A stretch of 64,000 bases of DNA from Phyllobacteriaceae bacterium (lineage in GTDB: Bacteria > Pseudomonadota > Alphaproteobacteria > Rhizobiales > Rhizobiaceae), in contig JADJTR010000007.1 in the NCBI GenBank assembly GCA_016711085.1, positions 124,001-188,000 of the forward strand. Direction: 5' to 3'. Below the pieces are notes generated by a model. It did no database searches. It had not been told where the DNA came from and was given only the letters and a program-made list of their open reading frames with translations. Each line of letters starts with the position of its first letter. Within the stretch, counting starts at the first letter, position 1. A program made the position numbers and the translations under genes. Shown here piece after piece: positions 41,176-50,622 of the stretch.

Positions 41176-42165
41176 TCAATTGCCGGCGGCTGCCTTCTGG
41201 ATGCCGGCGATGACATCGGCGCCGACGCGGCCGGCGACCTCCTCGTAGACGGGTTTGAGCGCCTCCATCCAGGCGGCCTTCTCCTCCGCCGTCAATTCAT
41301 GGAACTCGGTTTTGCCGGCTTCCTTCATCGCGGCGAGCGCCTTGTCGTTTTCCTCCTGGGCGATGGAATTGGCGTATTCGGTCGCTTCGACCAGCGCCTT
41401 GTCCAACTGGCCGCGGGTATCGGCCGGCAGTTCCTCCCAGAATTTCTTGTTCACGATCACGGCATAGCCGAGATAACCGTGGTTGGAGAGCGTGGCGTGC
41501 TTTTGCACCTCGTGCATCTTCTGGGTGTACATGTTCGACGGCGGGTTCTCGGTACCGTCCACGACGCCCGTCTGCAGCGCCTGGTAGACTTCCGAGAACG
41601 CCATCACCTGCGGCACCGCGCCGAGCGCCTTCATTTGCGCTTCAAGCACTTTCGACGACTGGATGCGCAGTTTCAGGCCGACGAAATCGTCGGGGGTGCG
41701 GAGCGGCGAATTGGCGCTCATGATCTTGAAGCCGTTGTCCCAATAGGCCAGACCGAGAATGCCCTTGTCTTCCAGCCGGGCAAACAGCGCCTTGCCGACC
41801 TCGCCGGTGGTCACGCGATTGAGCGCCGCCTTGTCGGCGAACAGGAAGGGCAGGTCGAAAGCTTCGAATTCCTTGGCGCCGAGCGGGCCGAACTTGGCCA
41901 GCGACGGGGCCAGCATCTGCACGGCGCCAAGCTGCAGCGCCTCCAGCTCTTCCTTGTCCTTGTAGAGCTGGCTGTTGGGATAGATTTCGATCTTGACCTT
42001 GCCTTCGGTATATTGCTCGGCAAGTTCCTTGAATTTCTCGGCGCCCTTGCCCTTCGGCGTCGCCGGGGCGACGACGTGGGAAAACTTGATGACGATGTCG
42101 GCGGCCCAGACCGGGGCGACAGACAGGGAAAGCGCGACGAGCGCGCCGGCAACGATATTGCGCAT
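41176..42165 (-). CDS. dctP: TRAP transporter substrate-binding protein
   Basis: A 329-residue periplasmic binding protein of the DctP family. The signal peptide is MRNIVAGALVALSLSVAPVWA. The family motifs KFSHVVAPATPKGKGAEKF, LKLRIQSSKVLEAQMKALGA (with the carboxylate-binding arginine), MAFSEVYQALQTGVVDGTEN and LSNHGYLGYAVIVNKKFW are intact, fitting C4-dicarboxylate binders. The ATG at 42165 has GAGGAGGA upstream. It is divergent from dctS. Confidence 0.93.
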   Translation of the reverse strand: MRNIVAGALVALSLSVAPVWAADIVIKFSHVVAPATPKGKGAEKFKELAEQYTEGKVKIEIYPNSQLYKDKEELEALQLGAVQMLAPSLAKFGPLGAKEFEAFDLPFLFADKAALNRVTTGEVGKALFARLEDKGILGLAYWDNGFKIMSANSPLRTPDDFVGLKLRIQSSKVLEAQMKALGAVPQVMAFSEVYQALQTGVVDGTENPPSNMYTQKMHEVQKHATLSNHGYLGYAVIVNKKFWEELPADTRGQLDKALVEATEYANSIAQEENDKALAAMKEAGKTEFHELTAEEKAAWMEALKPVYEEVAGRVGADVIAGIQKAAAGN

Positions 42166-42292
42166 GGGTTCCTCCTCCGCATGATGCGTGCCACAGAATA
42201 GCGGGATACGCAGCCGCCTCAATTGTGGGAAACCGCATCATGCGCGCTTTCTAAGGCGTGGTATGGTTTCTCGATCCGGACGGGAGGACTGG

Positions 42293-44263
42293 ATGCTGCA
42301 ACACCATACCGGCGCAAAGCCGGCGCCCGAACGCGAGCCGTCCGAAGGCTGGCGCGCCTATGACGCCGGCCTGCTCGGCGCCGGCGCACTGATCGCGTTG
42401 CTGCTGCTCGTCGCCGCCGCCTTTCTGGTCACCGAGCGCACCAATCGCGAGAACCGCCGCGTCGAGCTGATCAACGATTCGCTGTGGGTCGAACAGACAT
42501 TGCGCTTCGCCATCGATTCGGCTTCCAGCGAACTGGTGCGCATGGCGTCCGACATCAGGCGAGGAATTGCGCCGGGAGCGATCGACGGGCAGCTTGAACA
42601 GTTCCACCGCATCCACCCGGAGATCGCCCGGATCGCCTGGGCCGATTTCCGCTCCGGCAAGACCCATTCCGCGCCTTCGCCGGAACCGCGCGACACCGCC
42701 TTCCTGTCCGCGCTCGACGTCGTTGCCTCGGCGCGGGCGTTCGGCGAAAGCCGGTTTGGCGCGGCTTATGCCGATCCCGGCGGCGGATGGCGCTTCGATC
42801 TGGCCGTTCCGGTGAGCGGCGCATCGGTCGACGGCGTCCTGATCGCGGCGTTTTCGATCGGCGATCTTCTGCGCATCCACATTCCGTGGTGGGTGGCGCA
42901 GAAAAACCTGATCGCCGTGATCGATGCCGACGGCGCATCGGTCGGCGTCAAATCCGCCGTCGCCGCCGGCCTTTCGGACAACCAGCACACCATTCCATTC
43001 GATCCGCCGGGGCACGGACTCGCGCTGGTGGCGACACGCTATGAAATACCGGCCGGATGGACCGGATGGGCGCTTCCAGCGACCATTCCCTTGATGGCCG
43101 CGATCGTGGGCGCCAGCCTCTTGCTGCTGCGCCGCAATGTGCGCCGCCGCCAGGCGGCGGAGGAGCGGCTGCGGTCGGAAAGCGCCTTTCGCCGTTCAAT
43201 GGAGGACGCGCTGACGGTCGGAATGCGGGCCCGCGACCGCGAGGGCAGGATCATTTACGCCAACCCGGCCTTTTGCGACATGGTCGGCTATTCGCGCGAC
43301 GAACTGGTCGGACGCGCCCCGCCGATGCCCTATTGGGACCGCGATACGCTCGAACATACCCGCACCGTGCATGATTCCATTCTTGCCGGCCAGGGCCCGA
43401 AGGAGGGTTTCGAGATCCGATTTCGCCGCGCCAATGGCGAGCCTCTCGACGCGTTGATTTACGAGGCGCCGCTCAACGACGCCGATGGCCGGCATGTCGG
43501 ATGGATGGCCTCGATCCTCGATGTCACAGAGCGCAAGCGCATGGGCGAACTGTCGAAGATTCACGCCGAGGAGCTGGCGCGAACCGCCCGCCTGGTGTCG
43601 ATGGGCGAGATGGCGTCGACGCTGGCGCATGAGATCAACCAGCCTTTGACGGCGATTTCGACCTATGCGTCCGGACTGGCCGATCAGGTGCGCAATGGCG
43701 ATGTCAAACCGGCGGCCATCGCGGCCGTTCTGACCAAGGTCTCCAGCCAATCGCGGCGGGCAGGCGACATCGTGCGTCATTTGCGCGAATTCACCCGTCG
43801 CGCCCAACCGCGCGACGAGACCATGGATCTTCACGAGATCGCCAGTCGCGTCGCCGGTTTCATCGAGGCCGATCTGGCGCGAAACGGCGTCGAACTCGCC
43901 ATCGCGCCACCGGGCCGACCGGCCCGGGTGCGCGGCGATCCGGTGCTGTTCGAACAGGTGATCCTCAATCTGGTGCGCAACGCCGCCGAAGCGATGTCGG
44001 GACAGGCCGGATCGCGCGGCATCGACCTGTCGATCCAGGGCGGCGGCGAATTCGCCACGGTCCGCGTGCGCGATCACGGTCCCGGATTGGCTGCCGAAAT
44101 GGCGGAAAAGCTGTTCACTCCGTTTCTTTCGACCAAGCCGCACGGAACGGGACTCGGGCTCAACATCTGCCGTTCGATCGTCGAATTGCATGGCGGGCGC
44201 ATCTGGCATGAAGCCGCCGATCCCGGCTGCATCTTCGCTTTCTCGGTGCGAGCCGAGACATGA
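42293..44263 (+). CDS. dctS: C4-dicarboxylate-type sensor histidine kinase (DctS-like)
   Basis: A 656-residue membrane kinase. Two helices (about 26-48 and 258-278) enclose a periplasmic sensor domain; a PAS domain (ALTVGMRARDREGRIIYANP, FCDMVGYSRDELVG) follows. The kinase core has the H-box MGEMASTLAHEINQPLTAIS, the N-box LFEQVILNLVRNAAEAM, and G-boxes VRDHGPGL and GTGLGLNICRS. The architecture is that of Rhodobacter DctS. GGGAGG precedes the ATG at 42293, which is preferred over upstream starts. Divergent from dctP, with ~127 bases of control DNA between. Confidence 0.87.
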   Translation: MLQHHTGAKPAPEREPSEGWRAYDAGLLGAGALIALLLLVAAAFLVTERTNRENRRVELINDSLWVEQTLRFAIDSASSELVRMASDIRRGIAPGAIDGQLEQFHRIHPEIARIAWADFRSGKTHSAPSPEPRDTAFLSALDVVASARAFGESRFGAAYADPGGGWRFDLAVPVSGASVDGVLIAAFSIGDLLRIHIPWWVAQKNLIAVIDADGASVGVKSAVAAGLSDNQHTIPFDPPGHGLALVATRYEIPAGWTGWALPATIPLMAAIVGASLLLLRRNVRRRQAAEERLRSESAFRRSMEDALTVGMRARDREGRIIYANPAFCDMVGYSRDELVGRAPPMPYWDRDTLEHTRTVHDSILAGQGPKEGFEIRFRRANGEPLDALIYEAPLNDADGRHVGWMASILDVTERKRMGELSKIHAEELARTARLVSMGEMASTLAHEINQPLTAISTYASGLADQVRNGDVKPAAIAAVLTKVSSQSRRAGDIVRHLREFTRRAQPRDETMDLHEIASRVAGFIEADLARNGVELAIAPPGRPARVRGDPVLFEQVILNLVRNAAEAMSGQAGSRGIDLSIQGGGEFATVRVRDHGPGLAAEMAEKLFTPFLSTKPHGTGLGLNICRSIVELHGGRIWHEAADPGCIFAFSVRAET

Positions 44264-44850
44264 AAATCGTCCATGTCATCGACGACGACGACGCGGTGCG
44301 CGACGCGCTGGGCTTTCTGCTGACGGGGCGCGGCTACGCCGCGCAACTGCACGAGTCGGGCGAAGCGTTTCTGGCGCACAGCCGGGGCGGTCGCGACGGC
44401 GTCATCGTGCTCGACATCCGCATGCCCGGCATGTCGGGCATCGAGCTGTTTCACGAATTGCGCAAGACACAACCTGCTCCGCCGGTCATTTTCCTGACCG
44501 GCCATGGCGATGTCCCGCTCGCGGTCGAGGCGATCAAGGCCGGCGCATTCGATTTCCGCGAGAAGCCATTCGAGGAAAACGCCTTCATCGACGCCATCGA
44601 ACGGGCGTTCGCGGCACGCGACAACGCGGCGGGCGAACGGGCGCGGCGCGCCGAACTGGACGAACGCGCCGCGAGCCTGTCGCCGCGCGAACGCGAAGTG
44701 ATGGCCCTGATGCTCAAGGACCTGCCCAACAAGGTCATCGCTTTCGAGCTCGGCATCGCCATGCGCACGGTGGAGGTCCATCGCGCCAAGGTGCTGGCGA
44801 AAATGGGCGTGCGCAGCCTGGTGTCGCTGGCGGCGATGCTGAAGGGGTGA
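44260..44850 (+). CDS. dctR: Response regulator, NarL/FixJ type (DctR-like)
   Basis: A 196-residue regulator. The receiver has DDDD (8-11), Asp52 (IVLDIRMPGMSG), a Thr in FLTGHGD and Lys in FREKPFEENAF. The LuxR-type output helix-turn-helix is LSPREREVMALMLKDLPNKVIAFELGIA and RTVEVHRAKVLAKMGVRS. It overlaps dctS by four bases and should activate dctPQM on dicarboxylates. It abuts the convergent pirin gene with no bases between. Confidence 0.9.
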   Translation: MKIVHVIDDDDAVRDALGFLLTGRGYAAQLHESGEAFLAHSRGGRDGVIVLDIRMPGMSGIELFHELRKTQPAPPVIFLTGHGDVPLAVEAIKAGAFDFREKPFEENAFIDAIERAFAARDNAAGERARRAELDERAASLSPREREVMALMLKDLPNKVIAFELGIAMRTVEVHRAKVLAKMGVRSLVSLAAMLKG

Positions 44851-45774
44851 CTACTTCAACCCGGCAGCGCCTTCCTTGATGAACGTCCCCTGGCGAAGCT
44901 CGCTGAAGGCGTGGACGAGTTCGGCCTGCGTGTTCATGACGATCGGGCCATGCCAGGCGACCGGTTCGCGAATCGGCGCGCCGGTGACGAGCAGGAAGCG
45001 CACGCCCTCATCGCCGGTTTCCACCACGATTTCGTCACCGGAACCGAAATTGACCAGTGTGCGATTGCCGCTCATGTCGCGCACATGCACTTCGCGGCCT
45101 TCGATTTCCTTTTCGACGAGCACGCCGCGCGGGGCGGAGGTATCGCGAAAACGGGCGGAACCCTCAAACACATAGGCGAAGGCGTTGCGATGGGTGTCGA
45201 CGGGAAGGACCTTGCGCTTCAACGGCGGCACATAGACATCGAGGTATTGCGGGTCGGCGGCGATGCCGTCGACCGGTCCGCGCCGGCCCCAGAATTCGCC
45301 GACGACGACACGAACGCGCGTGCCGTCGTCGTCGACGATTTCCGGGATCTCGGTCGATTTGACGTCCTGGTATCGCGGGCTGGTCATCTTCAGCCGCGCC
45401 GGCAGATTGGCCCAAAGCTGGAAGCCGTGCATGCGGCCGGCCGCGTCGCCCTTCGGCATTTCCTGGTGCATGATGCCGGAGCCGGCGGTCATCCATTGCA
45501 CGTCGCCGGCGCCGAGCGCGCCGCGATTGCCGAGCGAGTCGCCATGCTCGACCGTTCCGGCCAGCACATAGGTGATCGTTTCGATGCCGCGATGGGGATG
45601 CCAGGGAAAGCCGGCGAGATAATCCTGGGGACGGTCGTTGCGGAAATCGTCCATCATCAGGAACGGGTCGGTGAAAGACGGGTCGCCGAAGCCGAAGACG
45701 CGATCGAGGCGCACACCGGCGCCCTCAAGCGTCGGTTTCGTTCCGGACGTGGCAATGACCGGGCGGATGGACAT
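44851..45774 (-). CDS. Pirin-family protein (bicupin)
   Basis: A 307-residue bicupin. The metal-binding motif is FPWHPHRGIETITYVL, followed by EHGDSLGN and HQEMPKGDAAGRMHGFQLW with the further ligands His and Glu. Pirins are iron proteins, some with quercetinase activity; the substrate here is unknown. The ATG at 45774 is the first one with family similarity. It stands alone. Confidence 0.88.
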   Translation of the reverse strand: MSIRPVIATSGTKPTLEGAGVRLDRVFGFGDPSFTDPFLMMDDFRNDRPQDYLAGFPWHPHRGIETITYVLAGTVEHGDSLGNRGALGAGDVQWMTAGSGIMHQEMPKGDAAGRMHGFQLWANLPARLKMTSPRYQDVKSTEIPEIVDDDGTRVRVVVGEFWGRRGPVDGIAADPQYLDVYVPPLKRKVLPVDTHRNAFAYVFEGSARFRDTSAPRGVLVEKEIEGREVHVRDMSGNRTLVNFGSGDEIVVETGDEGVRFLLVTGAPIREPVAWHGPIVMNTQAELVHAFSELRQGTFIKEGAAGLK

Positions 45775-45878
45775 GGCAATCTCCCTCGTCAGTTGGGTTG
45801 ACCGGAAGATAAGCCCGAGGTTGTTTTGCGGCAAACGACAATCGCGAACGCAGTGTTCACAATTCGGCCGCCATTGTC

Positions 45879-46872
45879 TCAGAGCAGACCCGCCTGTTCC
45901 GCTTCGGCCTTGAGGTTCTGGCGCGGGCGCGGACCGACCTGCTGGATGACGAGGCCGGCGGCAAGAGACCCGAGATTGCCGCAGCGGGCGAGATCGAGGC
46001 CCTGCGTATAGCCATGCAGGAAACCGGCGGCGTAAAGGTCGCCGGCGCCTGTGGTGTCGACCACGTCGACGACCGGAATGGCCTCGACGGGCACCGTCTC
46101 ATCGCCGCGCACGATGATCGAGCCGCGCTCGGACTGGGTGACCGCCGCCATCCGGCAGTCCCGGCGCAACTGGCCGAGCGCCGCCTCGAAGGAGCCGGTT
46201 TGATAGAGCGACTTCAGTTCGTGCTCGTTGGCGAAGGCGATGTCGACGACGCCGGTGCGCATCAGATGCAGGAATTCTTCGCGATAACGGTCGACGCAAA
46301 AAGGATCGGACAGCGTGAAGGCGACTTCGCGTCCGGCGGCATGGGCGATTTCAGCGGTCTTGAGGATCGCCTGCTTGGCGCGCGGCGGGTCCCAGAGATA
46401 GCCCTCGAAATAGGTTACCGTGGCGGCGGCGGCCTTGTCGTCCTCGACATCGTCCGGGCCGAGTTCGACGCAGGCGCCGAGATAGGTGTTCATCGAGCGC
46501 TCGCCGTCGGGCGTGACGAAGATCATCGAGCGCGCCGTCGGCGCGCCGCCGTCAAGCGGCTCGGTGTCGAAGGCGACGCCCTGGGCATGGATGTCGTGGG
46601 CGAAAATGCGCCCGAGGGGATCGCGCGCCACCTTGCCGAAATAGGCCGAACGCCCGCCGAAACTGGCCACGCCGGCCGCCGTGTTGCCGGCCGACCCCCC
46701 CGAGGTCTCCACCGCCGGGCCCATGCGTTCATAGAGGAGTTCGGCGCGCAAGGCGTCGATCAGGTTCATCGCACCCTTGATGAATGCCGTTTTCGACGAG
46801 GAAATCGTCGTCGCAGCGGGCAATGATATCGACAATGGCATTGCCGATGCACAGAACGTCGTAGCGGCTCAT
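45879..46872 (-). pseudogene. Adenosine kinase (PfkB family), split by a one-base insertion
   Basis: The PfkB-family kinase that makes AMP from adenosine, in the form common in rhizobia. The N-terminus (MSRYDVLCIGNAIVDIIARC, then DDDFLVENGIH) is read in one frame from ATG 46872. Near 46780 the frame changes, and KGAMNLIDALRAELLYERMG onward is read in another frame to 45879, with ETSGGSAGNTAAGVASFGG and the catalytic DTTGAGDLYAAGFLHG. Relatives have 'ENGIIKGAMNLID' there, so one extra base (C) explains the break. The corrected protein would be 330 residues. Real mutation or consensus error. Confidence 0.85.
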
Positions 46873-46988
46873 GCCATTCCCCCGCGCACGTGGACCGGGG
46901 CTGCCTTTAGCGGCGCAGGGCGCGGAAAGCAAACGCCCGATTGCAGAATGCCGGGGCGCGACCTATCTCACGGAACGGAGATGAAACC

Positions 46989-47729
46989 ATGATCCTCGAC
47001 GCCGCCCACGCCACCGCCAGCCGCCTGTTCACGCCCGCCTTTCGCGGCGTGTTGATGAAATCGCTCGGCTTGACTCTGGCGGGATTGATCGGGCTGTGGT
47101 TCGCGGCCAGGGCATTGTTCGATTGGCTGGCGCTGCCGTGGATCGATGCGCTGATTCCCGATCTGCCATCCTGGGCGAGCTGGTTCGGCGTCATCGGCAT
47201 GGCGATCGCCGGATTCGGCCTGGCGCTGATCCTGGCGTTGCTGATCGCGCCGGTGACGGCGCTGATCGCCGGGCTGTTCCTCGACGACGCGGCCGAATTG
47301 ATCGAACGCGAGGACTATCCTTCCGATCCACCCGGCAGGCCGCTCGATTTCGGACCGTCGCTGGTCTCGTCGCTCAAATTCCTCGGCGTCGTCATCCTTG
47401 GCAATATCGCGGCGCTGATCCTGCTGCTCATACCGGGCGTCAACATCGCGGCGTTCTTCATCGTCAACGGCTATCTGATCGGCCGGGAATTCTTCGAATT
47501 CGCGGCCATGCGGCATCGCCGGCCGGCCAAGGCGCGGGCCTTCCGCCGCGCCCATGCGCTGTCGGTGTTTCTCGCCGGCCTGGTCGTCGCCGCCTTCATG
47601 GCCGTTCCGGTGCTCAACCTCGCCACGCCGCTGTTCGCCGCCGCCATGATGGTGCATCTGCACAAGATGCTGTCCGGGCGGACTCCCGATGACGCTCGCC
47701 AGAGCGCGGCGCTGCGCAAGGCGGCGTAG
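46989..47729 (+). CDS. EI24 domain (CysZ-like) membrane protein
   Basis: A 246-residue protein with about six hydrophobic segments. The EI24 pattern is seen in RLFTPAFRGVLMKSLGLTL, GLFLDDAAELIEREDYPSDPPG and FFIVNGYLIGREFFEFAAMR. E. coli CysZ of this family imports sulfate, but rhizobial members are not characterised. No sulfur gene is adjacent. It is divergent from adenosine kinase, a common neighbour in Hyphomicrobiales. Confidence 0.83.
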   Translation: MILDAAHATASRLFTPAFRGVLMKSLGLTLAGLIGLWFAARALFDWLALPWIDALIPDLPSWASWFGVIGMAIAGFGLALILALLIAPVTALIAGLFLDDAAELIEREDYPSDPPGRPLDFGPSLVSSLKFLGVVILGNIAALILLLIPGVNIAAFFIVNGYLIGREFFEFAAMRHRRPAKARAFRRAHALSVFLAGLVVAAFMAVPVLNLATPLFAAAMMVHLHKMLSGRTPDDARQSAALRKAA

Positions 47730-47825
47730 AAGAGATCGTTTTCCCCGGTGGATTGAACCGCGTCCGCGTTTCGCGCGACATAGATCGGGGCGCGGCGAAA
47801 CGCGCCCGACCAACGGGAGAACGCC

Positions 47826-48260
47826 ATGAAGACCCTGCGCCTGCTTGCCCTCGCCGCCCTCGCCCTGTCGCCCGCCGCCATGCCGGCCCCGGCGGCGGCG
47901 GATGAAAATTTCACCGTCACCTGCGCCTCGAGCCAGCTGGAAAACGGCAAGACGAGCTGCGAGGGCTACGCGCTCTACACCTTCCTGTCGTCGGGACCGG
48001 ACGCCAAGATCGCCATCGATCTGACGGCGCCGCCGACGCATTGCTCGAAAGTGTCCTATATCGTCAAATCCGGCGCCGGGACGCGCACTTTCGGCGTGAC
48101 CGGCCGCATGGATCCCGGGCAAATGCGACGGATCGGGCTCGGCAAGGGCCATCCGGCCGGATTGCTGACGGTGCGCATCGACGCGTTCGGCGTCGTCGGC
48201 GGCTGCAACACCGGCGTCATGCAGAGCTGGGGCGTCAACGCCAACGCCGTGCTCTACTGA
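47826..48260 (+). CDS. Exported hypothetical protein
   Basis: A 144-residue secreted protein with signal peptide (MKTLRLLALAALALSPAAMPAPAAA) and a beta-rich mature region containing four cysteines (VTCASSQ, SCEGYA, HCSKVS, GCNTGV), probably two disulfides. AACGGGAGAACGCC precedes the ATG. I do not recognise the family. Its last bases overlap the convergent nth gene by seven bases. Confidence 0.65.
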   Translation: MKTLRLLALAALALSPAAMPAPAAADENFTVTCASSQLENGKTSCEGYALYTFLSSGPDAKIAIDLTAPPTHCSKVSYIVKSGAGTRTFGVTGRMDPGQMRRIGLGKGHPAGLLTVRIDAFGVVGGCNTGVMQSWGVNANAVLY

Positions 48261-48976
48261 CCGGGCGGCGCGGCGGCCGCGGCGGTTTTCTCCGCCGCCT
48301 TGCACAGATCGGCGATGACGCAAGCGGCGCAATCGGGCTTGCGCGCCTTGCACACATAGCGTCCGTGCAGGATCAGCCAGTGATGGGCGTGGCGCAGCCA
48401 TTTTTCCGGCACGACTTCGAGCAACGCCTGCTCAACGGCGTCCGGGGTCTTGCCGGGCGCGAGGCGGAGGCGGTTGGCGATGCGGAAAATGTGGGTGTCG
48501 ACGGCCATGGTCGGCTGTCCAAAGGCGATGTTCAACACGACATTGGCGGTCTTGCGGCCGACGCCCGGCAATTTGACCAGTGCGTCGCGGTCCGCCGGAA
48601 CATCACCGCCATGATCGCGGATCAGCGCCTTCGACAACGCGACGACGTTTTTCGCCTTGGCCCGCCACAGGCCGATGGTTTTGACGTGAGTGGCGACGCC
48701 CGCTTCGCCCAACGCCGCCATTTTTTCCGGCGTGTCGGCGACAGCGAACAGGCCGCGCGTCGCCTTGTTGACGCCGGCGTCGGTCGCCTGCGCCGACAAC
48801 ACCACGGCGACAAGCAGGGTGAACGGGTTGACGTGTTCCAGTTCGCCCTTCGGTTCCGGACGCAAAACCGCCAAACGGCGGAAGATTTCGTCGATTTCGG
48901 CGGGCGTGTAGGCCGATGCGGCCGCATTTTTCGGCGAAGCGGCGGCCCTGCGATTTTTTTTCTTTTCCTGACGCAT
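48254..48976 (-). CDS. nth: Endonuclease III
   Basis: A 240-residue DNA glycosylase/AP-lyase for oxidised pyrimidines. The helix-hairpin-helix LPGVGRKTANVVLNIAFG has the catalytic Lys, AVDTHIFRIANRL has the catalytic Asp, and the iron-sulfur cluster is bound by CKARKPDCAACVIADLC (Cys spacing 6-2-5). A Lys/Arg-rich N-terminal extension of about 25 residues is typical of alphaproteobacteria. ATG 48976 has AAGGAT upstream; ATG 49000 is an alternative that would overlap the divergent DUF2244 start. Confidence 0.92.
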   Translation of the reverse strand: MRQEKKKNRRAAASPKNAAASAYTPAEIDEIFRRLAVLRPEPKGELEHVNPFTLLVAVVLSAQATDAGVNKATRGLFAVADTPEKMAALGEAGVATHVKTIGLWRAKAKNVVALSKALIRDHGGDVPADRDALVKLPGVGRKTANVVLNIAFGQPTMAVDTHIFRIANRLRLAPGKTPDAVEQALLEVVPEKWLRHAHHWLILHGRYVCKARKPDCAACVIADLCKAAEKTAAAAAPPGQ

Positions 48977-48998
48977 GGCATCCTTAATATCGAAGGCC

Positions 48999-49484
48999 AT
49001 GATCGGTACAAACCCGAATCCAGACGCGCCGATCTTCGACGCCTTGCTCACCCCGCACCGCTCGCTGGGGCGGACCGGATTCCTGATCCTGATGGGCGCG
49101 ATGCTTGCCGCCTGGGCTGTCGTCGGCGCCGTAACGCTGGCGCACGGGCAATGGCCGGTCGCCGGGTTTTTCGGTCTCGATGTGGTCGCGCTCTACGCCG
49201 CTTTTCGCTGGACCTATTACACCGGCCGGGCGCGCGAAGAGGTGACCTTGTCGCGGACCCGGCTCGCCATCCGCCAGATTGCGCCCTCGGGCAAGGCGAG
49301 GGAACATCATTTCAATCCGTTCTGGACGCGGTTCCGCGTCGAGCGCCATCCGGAAATCGGCGTCACCGCCATGACCGTGTCGGGGCACGGGCGGCGCGTC
49401 GGCGTTGGCGGCTTTCTCAATCCGGGCGATCGGGAGAGCTTTTCGGCGGCGTTCCAACTGGCGCTGGCGCAAGCGAGGCGGTAG
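48999..49484 (+). CDS. DUF2244 membrane protein
   Basis: A 161-residue DUF2244 protein: MIGTNPNPDAPIFDALLTPH includes the 'TPHRSLG' family motif, two helices (about 27-70), then TGRAREEVTLSRTRLAIRQI and VGVGGFLNPGDRESFSAAF. It is divergent from nth, a layout conserved in the order. Function unknown. Compare with the second copy in the copper operon (7478-8029). Confidence 0.85.
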   Translation: MIGTNPNPDAPIFDALLTPHRSLGRTGFLILMGAMLAAWAVVGAVTLAHGQWPVAGFFGLDVVALYAAFRWTYYTGRAREEVTLSRTRLAIRQIAPSGKAREHHFNPFWTRFRVERHPEIGVTAMTVSGHGRRVGVGGFLNPGDRESFSAAFQLALAQARR

Positions 49485-49549
49485 ATTCTCCGGGTCGCGA
49501 GTCGATACGATGGCGCGGCAAGCGGATTCATCGGACGGGAGAACACGCC

Positions 49550-49672
49550 ATGGCCAAGGGACAGATGCGCTCCAACAAGGAAGTGCGCAAACCGAAAAAG
49601 GACAAAAAGCCGGAAAAGGCTGCGCCGACGCTCGGCGCGCAGGTCAAGGACGCCGGCGCAAAAAAGAAATAA
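49550..49672 (+). CDS. Very small Lys-rich protein
   Basis: A 40-residue protein, MAKGQMRSNKEVRKPKKDKK followed by PEKAAPTLGAQVKDAG and AKKK. ACGGGAGAA precedes it. Such short Lys/Pro-rich proteins with the 'MAKGQMRSNKE(V/A)(R/K)KPKK' start are widespread in alphaproteobacteria and lack a known function. The high charge suggests disorder or nucleic-acid binding. Confidence 0.7.
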   Translation: MAKGQMRSNKEVRKPKKDKKPEKAAPTLGAQVKDAGAKKK

Positions 49673-49746
49673 GCGGCATATTTCCTGCTTTTCGGGTGGC
49701 GGACATCACGGTGCGTGGCGATAGTCGCGCCATGGAGAACCGAGCC

Positions 49747-50622
49747 ATGAACGCACCCCTGCTTTCCCGCGACCTGACGCCCATGATGGGCGGCGACTAC
49801 GAAACCGTGCGTCGCGCCATCGAAGCGATCAGCGTCGACTATCGCGACCAGCCTTCGCTCGAGGCGCTTGCCGGCTTTGCCGGCGAAACGCCGGAGGGCC
49901 TGCAAAAACTCTTCCGCCGCTGGGCCGGCCTGACGCCGAAGGCCTTCCTGCAGGCGGTGACCCTCGATCATGCCCGTCGCCTGCTCGACAATGGCGCGCC
50001 CTTGCTCGACGCCGCCTTCGAGGTCGGGCTTTCCGGTCCGGGACGGCTGCACGATCTGTTCGTCACCCACGAGGCGATGAGCCCCGGCGAATACAAGATG
50101 CGCGGTCGCGGCCTCGACATCCGGTACGGTTTCCATCTGTCGCCCTTCGGCATCGCGCTGGTCATGACGACGGCGCGCGGCTTGTGCGGGCTGGCTTTCG
50201 CCGATCCGGGCGGAGAACGCGCCGCGCTCGACGACATGACGGCGCGCTGGCCCAATGCGCGCTTCCTCGAGGACATCCAGGCGACGGCGCCCTACGCGGC
50301 GCGCATTTTCGACCCGCGCAAATGGCGGGCGGAAGAGCCGCTGCGCATCGTCCTCATCGGTACGGATTTCCAGGTGCGCGTATGGGAAGGATTGCTGCGC
50401 GTGCCGATGGGAAGGGCGACAACCTATTCGGCGCTGGCGAAGGCCGTCGGCAGGCCGGATGCGCCGCGCGCCGTCGGCGCGGCGGTCGGAGCCAATCCGC
50501 TGTCCTTCGTCGTTCCCTGCCACCGGGCGCTCGGCAAATCCGGGGCGCTGACCGGCTATCATTGGGGCCTGACGCGCAAACGCGCCATGCTCGGCTGGGA
50601 AGCCGGCCAATCGGGCGGTTGA
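49747..50622 (+). CDS. Ada-like methylated-DNA-protein cysteine methyltransferase with AraC-type domain
   Basis: A 291-residue protein. The N-terminal ~100 residues form an AraC-like helix-turn-helix (IEAISVDYRDQPSLEALAGF, PKAFLQAVTLDHARRLL, LLDAAFEVGLSGPGRLHDLF). The C-terminal half is the O6-methylguanine methyltransferase with FQVRVWEGLLRVPMGRATTY and the methyl-accepting Cys in NPLSFVVPCHRALGKSG. The N-terminal zinc/phosphotriester domain of E. coli Ada is absent. It likely repairs alkylated DNA and may also regulate. ATG 49747 has GGAG upstream. Confidence 0.87.
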   Translation: MNAPLLSRDLTPMMGGDYETVRRAIEAISVDYRDQPSLEALAGFAGETPEGLQKLFRRWAGLTPKAFLQAVTLDHARRLLDNGAPLLDAAFEVGLSGPGRLHDLFVTHEAMSPGEYKMRGRGLDIRYGFHLSPFGIALVMTTARGLCGLAFADPGGERAALDDMTARWPNARFLEDIQATAPYAARIFDPRKWRAEEPLRIVLIGTDFQVRVWEGLLRVPMGRATTYSALAKAVGRPDAPRAVGAAVGANPLSFVVPCHRALGKSGALTGYHWGLTRKRAMLGWEAGQSGG

